Assembly: GCA_030141605.1 (NCBI GenBank)
Contig: JAQGDQ010001690.1
Span: 1 to 29,309, forward strand
DNA length: 29,309 nucleotides
From: Tubiluchus corallicola
Taxonomy: Eukaryota; Priapulida; Priapulimorpha; Priapulimorphida; Tubiluchidae
Reading direction: 5' to 3'
Below the pieces are notes generated by a model. The model searched no databases. It worked only from the letters and a program-made list of their open reading frames with translations, and had not been told where the DNA came from. Each line of letters begins with the position of its first letter. The first letter of the stretch is position 1. This document shows positions 1-9,600 of this stretch, piece after piece. The translations under genes were made by a program, and so were the position numbers.

Positions 1-880
1 TCTCCCAGTATAGGAGCTCCAAGCTTGAGGGGTCCTTGGCTACAGCCTATAATAGCCTATAGGAGCCCCAAGCTTGAGGGGTCCTACGCTACAGCCTATA
101 CTAGTCTATAGGAGCCCCAAGCTTGAGGGGTCCTAGGTTACAGCCTATACTAGTCTATAGGAGCCCCAAGCTTGAGGGGTCCTAGGCTACAGCCTATGCT
201 AGTCTATCGGAGCCCCAGCTTGAGGGGTCCTAGGCTACAGCCTGTACGAGTCTACAGGAGCCCCTAGCTTGAGGCATCCTAGGCTACAGCCTATAATAGC
301 CTATAGGAGCCCCAAGCTTGAGGGGTCCTAGGCTACAGCCTATACTAGTCTATAGGAGCCCCAAGCTTGAGGTGTCCTAAGCTACTGCCTGAACTAGCCT
401 ATAGGACCCCACAAGCTTGAGGGGTCCTAAGCTACAGCCTGAACTAGTCTATAGGAGCCACAAGCTTGAGGGGCCTAGGCTACAGTCTATACTAGTCTAT
501 AGGAGCCCCAAACTCGAGAGGTCTTAGGCTACAGCATGTACTAGTCTATAGAAGCCCCAAGCTTGAGGGTCCTATAATAGTCTATAGGAGCCCCAACCCG
601 GGGGTCATAGATTACAGCCAGTACTAGTCCATAGGAGCCCCAACTGAGGTCCTAGGCACTACAACCCTATACTCGTCTACAAGAGCCCCAAGCTCGAGAG
701 GTCCTAGAGCTACAGTCTGTCCTAATCTCATAGGAGCCCCAGGCTTGAGGGGTCCTAGGCTACAGCTATACTCGTCTACAAAAAGAGCCCCAAGCTCGAG
801 AGGTCCTCAACTACAGTCTGTACTAATCTATAGGAGCTCCAAACTTGAGGGTCCTAGGCTACAACATATACTAGTCTATA
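1..880. repeat. 49-bp tandem minisatellite, about 18 copies
   Basis: Units start with AGGAGCCCCAAGCTTGAGGG and end with CTAGTCTAT; successive units begin at 12, 61 and 110, giving a 49-bp period. Copies become more diverged and more indel-rich toward 880. The array runs off the left edge of the window, so its true length is unknown. Each unit carries a HindIII-like AAGCTT. No coding potential was seen. Confidence 0.93.
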
Positions 881-1560
881 GTATGGTCCAGTGAATGCAC
901 ATTCACTGGTTCTCTCCCTATTTAAAAGTAATGGTTGTTGTGAAGCCTGTGCAAGTCTGCATAGGTCACCTATACCTATATATACTGACTGGTTTTACTT
1001 TCTAGTCACTGTCTAACTCTCAGTGTTCAGTGCAGGACTCTCTCACTCTCAGTATTCAGTGCAGCACTTTTGCTACCCATGTTTCTGTAGTTTTAATAAA
1101 CACTTTTCTGTTGTGTGCAGTGCAAATATTTATTATAGATTTTTTTATTACTCCTATTCATACTTCTCTGTGCCTAAACTCAATCATAACAAAGTGACTG
1201 AACAACAACTTCAAACATGACTTTCACACGCTCAGTTAACTCGCCAGGGAGTTATCCGGCCTATTCTTAATTCCTGTTTATAATGCACACTTTGCCTGTT
1301 TAAAGAAGCCAACTTACCGAAACTTTATGCTGCAAAGATCTCTGCAGTAAGTAGACAAACGTTTGAAATGTAAGTTCATCTCTGCCTTCCAGCTCAGCTT
1401 TATACCATGTCTCACACAGCAAGGCTATCCGATTCTTAAGAGGGTCCAAGTTATCAGGCAATGACAACAAGACGCCTGTAATTTAGTAAACACGATTCAT
1501 GGTAATAATAGAAATAGTGAAACTGAATAGTCCTGTATATCAGCATTAAAGGAAGACAGG
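881..1560 (+). repeat. Direct copy of the 9929-10606 segment (repeat A plus NCAPG2 exon 4 region)
   Basis: This 680-bp block matches 9929-10606 in the same orientation with scattered substitutions. It begins abruptly after the minisatellite at GTATGGTCC and ends at ACAGG, where the sequence switches to the reverse complement of the same region. It contains repeat A (881-1272) and a copy of NCAPG2 exon 4 with intron flanks (1273-1560). Confidence 0.9.
1318..1475 (-). pseudogene. Duplicate of NCAPG2 exon 4 (sense orientation)
   Basis: This is a second copy of the 158-bp exon at 10364-10521, offset by 9046 bp, on the same strand as the gene, with intact acceptor (TTACAG) and donor (GTAAGT). It looks identical to the resident exon by eye. 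It lies downstream of exon 10 in transcription order, so it would be intronic or 3' flanking. If spliced in, its phase (2 bases before the first full codon) would not fit after exon 10, which ends in phase 0, so inclusion would shift the frame. Confidence 0.85.
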
Positions 1561-2073
1561 AATTAAGAATAGGCCGGATAACTCCCTGGCGAGTTAACTG
1601 AGCGTGTGAAAGTCATTTTGAACTTGTTGATCACTCACTGTGTTATGATTGAGTTTAGACACAGAGAAGTATGAATAGGAACCAAAAATCTATAATAAAT
1701 ATTTGCACTGCACACAACAGAAAAGTGTTTATTAAACTACAGAGACATGAGTAGCATGACTGCTGCACTGAACACTGAGAATGAGAGAGTCCCACAACAC
1801 AAGAGAGTGACTAGAAAGTAAAAACAGTCAGTATATATAGGTATAGGACTTGACCTATGCAGAGTTGCACAGGCTTCACAACAGCCATTAATTTAAAATA
1901 GGGAGAGAACCAGTGAATATGCATTCACTGGACCATACAATTATACTTGGGATAAGTAGCTGGTAGAGTTCATAGATGGCAGCACCTAATTAAAATGTAC
2001 AATTCCAACTTCCACATCGCGAGAAAACTCGTTGGTTTTAACACGCCATTAGTAGCTTGACATGAGTTCATCT

Positions 2074-2533
2074 AATTATTAAGAAAGGGAATGCAATCCT
2101 GAACTTGGATCCTCTCATGCGAGGAGTTGCACTTGAAAATCGTCTGAAACCTCGGATTCAACCTGACAGCAGACAAAGTGCAACAGCAGCCAAGCCAATA
2201 ATTTTTTTAAATTATAACTATTTGTTTAATAATACCGTACCAAATATAGCAAACATTGTCTGCAATTTTACTTTAGTGAAGGAGAATGCGTCTAAATGGC
2301 TGCTTAATGTTAGCTTGTGTGTTTTGAGCCTCTTAGTTTGAGATGAGGTGTGTAAAGATATGGATGAATATGTAAAAGTTGAATAAAAAGTAAGAGAAAC
2401 TGCTTTTTTCTGTTTACATAGTCATAGAAATGAGAAACGTGAGATTTTTAATGAGACTTTTTCCGGGTGGGGGTGGAGAGTTTCTACTTAATCCCCACTA
2501 GGGACGACATTAAAAAAGGTTGACGACCACTGA
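2074..2533 (+). mobile_element. hAT transposon 3' remnant with transposase C-terminus
   Basis: The plus strand from about 2090 reads like the extreme C-terminus of hAT transposases: an Asn-Leu-Asp-Pro-Leu-Met-Arg start, then VALENRLKPRIQ, and, after a one-base frameshift, a short Gln-rich end and stop near 2206. A 3' UTR follows and ends in AAAAAGGTTGACGACCACTG at 2533, a typical hAT terminus (reverse complement CAGTGGTCGTCAACCTTTTT). Most of the element is missing. The mate copy is at 9313-9770 on the other strand. The 5' limit is uncertain; ATCTAATT near 2069 resembles ATCTAATA after 2533, so it may be a target-site remnant. Confidence 0.65.
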
Positions 2534-2595
2534 TCTAATAATTTCGTAATGTTTTGCATTAAAGTGATTAAAAAAATGTTTTTTTGCCTTGTTAG

Positions 2596-2730
2596 CTTGC
2601 GGAAATCAATCGTGTAGTTGATATGAAGGAAGCTTTATCACTAATGGACATGGAGAATGAAAGCGTTCAGAGTGTGAAGCATTTACTACTGCAGTGTGTC
2701 ATTCACAAAGATTACTTGCGGAAAGACAAA
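2596..2730 (+). pseudogene. Inverted duplicate of NCAPG2 exon 5
   Basis: A 135-bp copy of the exon at 9115-9249, on the opposite strand to the gene, with its splice acceptor (TTAG) and donor (GTAAGG) preserved. By eye it is identical to the resident exon, so the duplication is recent, or the copies have been homogenised, or the assembly repeats one sequence. In this orientation it cannot contribute to NCAPG2 mRNA but would be antisense to exon 5. Confidence 0.88.
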
Positions 2731-2794
2731 GTAAGGATTTGATTTGATTTAATTCTTTATTTCAAACATAAGTTCGTATTATAATCTACATATA

Positions 2795-3305
2795 CAGGAA
2801 TGAGAATTTTCCGCAGATACCCAGAATTCCGAGTTTTTAGAAGACCAGTAGTGCCATTTTTGTAAATCGCATAAATTCGTTGAGAAAATTTTTACGAACC
2901 CAGTACATTATTTCACAAGCTGACCGCTAGTTGGCAGGCCGTCACTTTGTTTACATCACGTACATCAGTGTAACCACACGTATATCTCTATGTATAAAAA
3001 TATAGAATCAATTGTGCAGAGTTATTTGAGTCAATTGCAGACAGTTTTTATAAACTTTTGCATAGGAGCGGCCAGTACTTAGACATTTTTGAGACAATTA
3101 GGTATCATGTATCCTTGATAGTTGGGTATTTTAAATTATGCATGAAACAAGGTAATTGATATTTTAAGTCCACTTAGAGGCTCTCTATGGTCACAAAATT
3201 GCAATTTGTTGCTTCGCCCCCCTTGTACCCCCATGGGGGCCTATGCAGTGCCCAAAACCCCCGGCCTGTTTCAGAGTTTTTTGCAATTTGTAATTCTCAT
3301 CCCTT
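2795..3305. mobile_element. hAT MITE family 1 (copy in left inverted-repeat arm)
   Basis: It starts CAGGAATGAGAATTTTCCGC and ends AATTCTCATCCCTT, matching the complete element at 16033-16512 over its length. Flanks TACATATA and CATATATA are an approximate 8-bp target-site duplication (7 of 8). The insertion sits inside a LINE 3' tail next to the exon 5 donor. It is mirrored by 8531-9050, so insertion preceded the inverted duplication. Confidence 0.82.
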
Positions 3306-3427
3306 CATATATACAACATGCAACGTCATAAAAACAAAAAAAACCAATACAAACAAATCACACACACACTTAGATAAACAGTAAGTAAGTATCTTTATTT
3401 ATCACCTTTTTTACAATTGCAAAGTAC

Positions 3428-3607
3428 CTGATATACAGCCATACGCACGGACGCTGAACTAACATCAAAAGCCAATCCTCTAATCAGCTTATCGAGTAGA
3501 TCTGTCGCAACTTGAGCAGGCATCCACTCCCAGTAGCGTTTACACAGTCGGCAGACTCCTAGGGCAGTTGTGGCCCGAACGGCGGGATTTGGATCTTGAA
3601 ACAATCC
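3428..3607 (-). CDS. NCAPG2: NCAPG2 coding exon 10
   Basis: Sixty codons, phase 0 at both ends, after acceptor TATTTCAG and before donor GTACTT. The peptide starts GLFQDPNPAVRATTALGVC and contains Tyr-Trp-Glu-Trp-Met-Pro and LAFDVSSASVR, matching a HEAT repeat of CAP-G2. Reading through the donor hits a stop within ten codons, in the adjoining LINE tail. This is the last NCAPG2 exon I can find in the window. Confidence 0.92.
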
Positions 3608-6600
3608 CTGAAATAGAGAAATGAAACTGGAGGCATATTCAAACTTTAGGTAAACAGGTTAAATTTATTAAAGTTAATGCTAGAAAATTAAAAATTCACT
3701 GCTGAAAGCCTAGGTTCTTTTAAATCCTTGTACAATAATCTCGCTATAACACCAAACTCGCTATAAGGCCAACTTTTTTCCGGTCCCAAAGTGCAGGGAC
3801 GAGAATGAAAAATTGCAAAAAACTCTGAAACAGGCCGGGGGTTTGGGGGCCGCCCAATTGCAATTTTGTGACCATAGAGTGCCTCTAAGTGGACTTAAAA
3901 TATCAATTACCTTGTTTCATGCATAATTTAAAATACCCAACTATCACGGATACATGATACATATGATCGTGAAGCCTCAAAAAATTAACAAATTTTATTT
4001 TGTACATATTTTGTTGCCTATATTTCATAAATTATAAAATTAAACTTGGTTTTATTCAAATAATGCTTTAGTATTTCAGTTGTTTGTGTCTGGAGGCCTC
4101 AAAGCTTCACATTTGTCAGCAATGAAGATATGCCATAAGAGGCATGCTACAAATCGTACAGATTATCAAATAAACGATATTTACGCTTTATTTGAACTAT
4201 TTTAGCCAAAATTTTTCAGCGATTTTTAACATCTAGGAGATAAAAGGTAAGCTGGATGAACACCTCGAAAAAATGCTACTCAAAGTTTCGGTTACAATTT
4301 CGACGAAAACGAGGTTCAACCCCGAAAAATTTTCTCAACAAATTTACGCGGTTTACAAAAATGGCATTACAAGTCTTCCAAAAACTTGGAATTCCGCGTA
4401 TCCGCAGAAAATTCTCATCCCTGAAAGTGGGCGGTATAAAAAGGTTTAACTATATATATACGTACAATGATGATATCAAATTGCTTCTGCAATAACGCAT
4501 CATTCGTATCTTTCGTTCCCTCTTCATCTTGCAACGGGAAAGCATCAAACAGCAACAGAACTGCATTTGCACGAACTTGACCATTGGCTACCTGTAAATA
4601 CGTCAATAAATATCCTTGGCCACAACAATAATACAGCGCACAAAGCACTTTTTTAAGACATGTTAAGTGTCTAAAGTAAATCCTTGCTCAACAATGCCCA
4701 GAATAGTTTTGGCAGTTTTCGTGAACTGAATTTCGAATTTATTTTATAAACTCATTTCAGTAACAGTAGAGCACATGGCTACAGTGTCACAATGTAATCA
4801 TTTTCTCACCTGACTGGTTTCTGTTGCATTCCTCGAGTTTAACCAGTCTTAGGCGGTTTGAGCTTTCTAGTTTAAGTAAGTTACAGTGTTCCCTCACTTA
4901 TCGCGGGTATTCCATTCCAGGCCCACCCGTGATAAGTGAATTTCCGCGAAGTAGGGATGCTATACTTATTTTAGTAGTTATACATTATTTTATACTTTAT
5001 ACATTATACAAGGTCTAAGCGGCAGAATAAATACTTACTTTAAGATTTCTCCACAATATGGGTTCATACAGTCTAAGCAACAAGCTGTCGATTCCGCGAA
5101 ATTTCTTATGATCATGAAAATATCGCAAAACCTTCTGGATTGAAGAAGCGAATGTCCGCCCTCCAACGCGAGTGGCCATAATCGCCCGATACATGAGATC
5201 TTGAATGCAGTACGTCTCTATTTTCTAAAAAGGTATAAAAATACATAGAACAACTCCTCAAAAGACACGCGTATAAAAAATCCAACTCAGAAATTTGGCA
5301 ATTCAACTGCACAGATGTAAAGTTGCCTGTCTTTTTGATCCGTCTACTGCAATCAAGTTTCATTTGTTTTAATGAAGATTATTAATTACCTCACGCAAAT
5401 GACCAGTTGTGTTCATCCAAGCTCTAAAGTAAATCTCTCCAAAATAACCAAGAGTTGTCCTAAGAATAAATCAAATCAATCAATCAATTTATTTTACTTC
5501 AGCAATACATATACAATACATCAACATACCATATTATTGAAAAAAAACAATATAGGTAAGAAAAAACGTTGATGAAGTCAAATTAACCAAATAAAAGAGT
5601 TGCTGTATGACACCTTGACTACGGCCATATCACTTTGAAAACACCGGTTCTCGTCTGATCACCGAAGTAAAGCAACGTAGAGCCTGGTTAGTACTTGGAC
5701 GGGTGACCACCTAGGAATACCAGGTGCTGTAGGCTTGCGGGATGCCCACAATGTATCTCGACACTAGGCGGAGGAGCTGCACAAGCAGCCAACGGTTAGA
5801 GGGCGGAGGAGGTCAAGTGACCCAACGGCCATGTGTAGAGGAGTAAGCCTTCCAAATCAGGAATGGAGCCCCGAAGGCGGACCAGTCCAGCATGTTCACT
5901 GACTCCGGCAGCTCCTGCAGCCAAGCTGGTACCAAACGTATGGCTCCGCTTTCCTTTGGAGTACACCAGGGAGGAGAGAGGGAGTTCCTGTTGTCTGGGC
6001 AACTCAGGATCTCCATATACCTTGCCCAGGCGTGCGCCCTGGAGATGTTCAAGGATCAGACTCTCTTGGCGCACATTCCATTGTCTTCCGAGAAAGAAGG
6101 ATACCAGCAACAACAATGACACCTTGAAAGCTTGGCTTGTTAAGGTGGCAGAAATGAGTGAATGAGAGAATGGTTAAGGTCAGAAGAAATGATGGAATGG
6201 AAAAAAATAGTAAGATTAGGGATAGGAAGAAGGAAAAGAGGAGAAGAAACGACCAGAATAAAAAACAACCAAATTTTACAGTCAAATCCTTTAATGCTAA
6301 AACCAGTAAATTACTTGCAAAAGAAACGTCACTATTTAAAAAAAATATTATTAGCAGTAGTTGCAAGAAAAGCAAAAAAAGCCTTAGTTTACTTGTGTGA
6401 AAGTTACAAAAAATATCATATTTGCATCCAAAAGTGGCAGAGTTACTTTGAAATTACTTCTCTCTTGCAATAATGTTTAAAAATAACTTACGATCTGCTC
6501 GATGGAATGTGATTTTTAATGGTCTTATGCAGGAGCTCGATGAAGTCAACATGAAGCCCGAACAAATGCGAAAGAAAACGTCGACTCTGCAACAAAATTA

Positions 6601-9600
6601 GAAAATCCTATGGACAGAAGAAAATCATTTTAATTACTCTAAATTTAAATTTATGTTGTATTGTCATCATACCTTTTTGAGTTTTGGATAGTGCTGCCAC
6701 CTTCAGGTGTACTTGTTAAAATTGTTAAATCTTTCTCTTTACTGTTTAAATTTATGTTGTATTGTCATCATACCTTTTTGAGTTTTGGATAGTGCTGCCA
6801 CCTTCAGGTGTTCTTGTTAAAATTGTTAAATCTTTCTCTTTACTGTTTAAATTTATGTTGTATTGTCATCATACCTTTTTGAGTTTTGGATAGTGCTGCC
6901 ACCTTCAGGTGTTCTTGTTAAAATTGTTAAATCTTTCTCTTTCCTGTTTAAATTTTCATTGGCTTCTACAGTCTTTATGAATGCATAATCTCTAAACCTG
7001 TTTTCACACCTAAATGATTTCACCTGTAGTTTTGGTCACTTGGTTTTCTGCTTTTCAACACGACACTACTTCACTGTTTATGTAGGCATTTCAGAATAAA
7101 ATCTTAAAACTAAATTTCAAGTTCTTTGGTTTCTTCAAACCATCCATATTATCGTTCATTCACAAACAGCAAAAACAGTTGGAGTTGTACAACTTTAGAC
7201 AGTAACATTATGAAGCACAAGGACAAAAAAAATTTTAACTTTGCCAATGAGCATCTGGTAAATTAACAGTTGCCTTTCACTTAACTTCAATATTTAATTG
7301 TTTATTGTCTAACTTCTGTAGAACATTTTCTAAGTCAAGACTCCAATTGTCAATCTCCTCATGCAGTTATACAGGTAATTTTTTGTGCTTTAACTATCTG
7401 AATATTTATTTTACCTCAGATCATCAAAAATCGCGCTGTAATTTTCTACATTATTATGATATATTATGACTTCATTATACATTCGCTTGGTTATGTCTAA
7501 GAATTATGCTTGTGTTATAAAGTATATTTCAGTTGCCATTGTTATTATGTTTCTGTTGTCAGATTTTTATTTCAGTTCTTGTTTCAGTTCTTATTTCAGT
7601 TCTTTTCAGTTTGATTTTTTTTATTATGCACTTATTATTACTGTGTATGAATTGTACTAACACGTTATAAGCATATCAATTTAATGTCATTCGTAACAAT
7701 TAAATCTTTATTATAAGCAGTACTAACACTAATACACTGTAGCATAGCGCTTACAAAAATGTTCATCACTAACCAAAGGGCAGCTGACTAGATGACCAAT
7801 TGGTCTTTCGCTGCCCTTTCTTCACATTTTTGTTTCCAAATTAATTGTATTATAACTGTGCGTATGTTACAAGATAAATAAAAAGATTATTATTATTATT
7901 ATTATTATTATTACTGCATCTGACAGACAATTCAAGTCACAAATTTTCTTATGTTGAGTGTTGAAATTGGCGTGATGTATTTTGATGTATTACGTAGAAA
8001 ATCTGTCTTAAGTTTAATGAAAAGATTTGATACTAGTGATAATTTAATGTGCCAGAAAATTTTAGTAAGCGATGCTAAATTTACATCGCACATAAGACAG
8101 CAATGGTGGAGACAATTATTGTAATTTTCACGTTATCAACATTATCAACATTATATGTATTTATTATGCCTTTATGTCCATGATATTTATGTTCAAATTT
8201 AAACTTAATCTCAATAGTTTTACACACCTTATTCTGAAATCTTTGTCAAGATAATTGTGCATATTACTAATAGCAACATTACTTACAGGGTGGTTGACTT
8301 TGGTAACTTTTAGTTTATCGCCACCCTTTCACCAATCACTTGAATATCATTAACTTAGATAATTTATTCATTTAATAATCTTGTCACTTTGTATCATCAT
8401 TTCATGCTCTGTGTTTTTCTTGTAAAAAAGGTGATAAATAAAGATACTTACTTACTGTTTATCTAAGTGTGTGTGTGATTTGTTTGTATTGGTTTTTTTG
8501 TTTTTATGACGTTGTATGTTGTATATATGAAGGGATGAGAATGACAAATTGCAAAAAACTCTGAAACAGGCCGGGTTTGGGGGATCGAGTAGGCCCCCAA
8601 GAGAGTTCAAGAGGGGGGGGGGGGGGGCGAAGCAACAAATTGCAATTTTGTGACCATAGAGAGCCTCTAAGTGGACTTACAATATCAATTACCTTGTTTC
8701 ATGCATAATTTAAAATACCCAACTATCAAGGATACATGATACCTAATTGTCTCAAAAACGCCTAAGTTCTGGCCGCTCCTATGCAAAAGTTTATAAAAAC
8801 TGTCTGCAATTGACTCAAATAACTCCGCACAATTGATCCTATATTTTTATACATAGAAATATACATGTAGTTACACTGATGCACGTGATGTAAACAAAGT
8901 GACGGCCTGCCAACTAGCGGTCAGCTAATGAAATAATGTACTGGGTTCGTAAAAATTTTCTCAACGAATTTATGCGATTTACAAAAATGGCACTACTGGT
9001 CTTCTAAAAACTCGGAATTCCGCATATCCGCAGAAAATTCTCATTACCTGTATATGTAGATTATAATACGAACTTATGTTTGAAATAAAGAATTAAATCA
9101 AATCAAATCCTTACTTTGTCTTTCCGCAAGTAATCTTTGTGAATGACACACTGCAGTAGTAAATGCTTCACACTCTGAACGCTTTCATTCTCCATGTCCA
9201 TTAGTGATAAAGCTTCCTTCATATCAACTACACGATTGATTTCCGCAAGCTAACAAGGCAAAAAAACATTTTTTTAATCACTTTAATGCAAAACATTACG
9301 AAATTATTAGATCAGTGGTCGTCAACCTTTTTTAATGTCGTCCCTAGTGGGGATTAAGTAGAAACTCTCCACCCCCACCCGGAAAAAGTCTCATTAAAAA
9401 TCTCACGTTTCTCATTTCTATGACTATGTAAACAGAAAAAAGCAGTTTCTCTTACTTTTTATTCAACTTTTACATATTCATCCATATCTTTACACACCTC
9501 ATCTCAAACTAAGAGGCTCAAAACACACAAGCTAACATTAAGCAGCCATTTAGACGCATTCTCCTTCACTAAAGTAAAATTGCAGACAATGTTTGCTATA

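Larger units (their letters stand above)
1561..3416 (-). repeat. Left arm of 1.9-kb inverted repeat (mate 8420-10318)
   Basis: The block is the reverse complement of 8420-10318. Landmarks in order are repeat A inverted (1561-1938), a hAT transposase tail (about 2074-2533), NCAPG2 exon 5 inverted (2596-2730), a LINE tail, a hAT MITE (2795-3305) and a LINE tail ending TTACAA at 3416. Differences are few: point changes, and length changes in homopolymers such as the C/G run near 3220 (mate near 8613). The arm ends only 12 bp into the intron after NCAPG2 exon 10. Confidence 0.92.

Noticed and set aside
1-880. CRISPR array
   Set aside because: Units are contiguous with no unique spacers, in a eukaryotic context; it is a minisatellite.
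1023-1220. ORFs in repeat A (also 10074-10316)
   Set aside because: The two copies encode similar but diverging Cys/Ser-rich peptides with no motif; the segment looks like a non-coding promoter and polyA region, so a gag-like start was not called.
5617-5736. Functional 5S rRNA gene
   Set aside because: No terminator follows, substitutions are present in conserved positions, and a SINE body with flanking TSDs encloses it.
5796-6375. Several 75-108 codon ORFs on both strands over the SINE body and the adjoining purine-rich intron
   Set aside because: They overlap in antiparallel frames, lack any motif, and those over 5796-6115 lie within a retroposed element bounded by TSDs; open frames there follow from higher GC, and those over 6150-6375 from purine bias.
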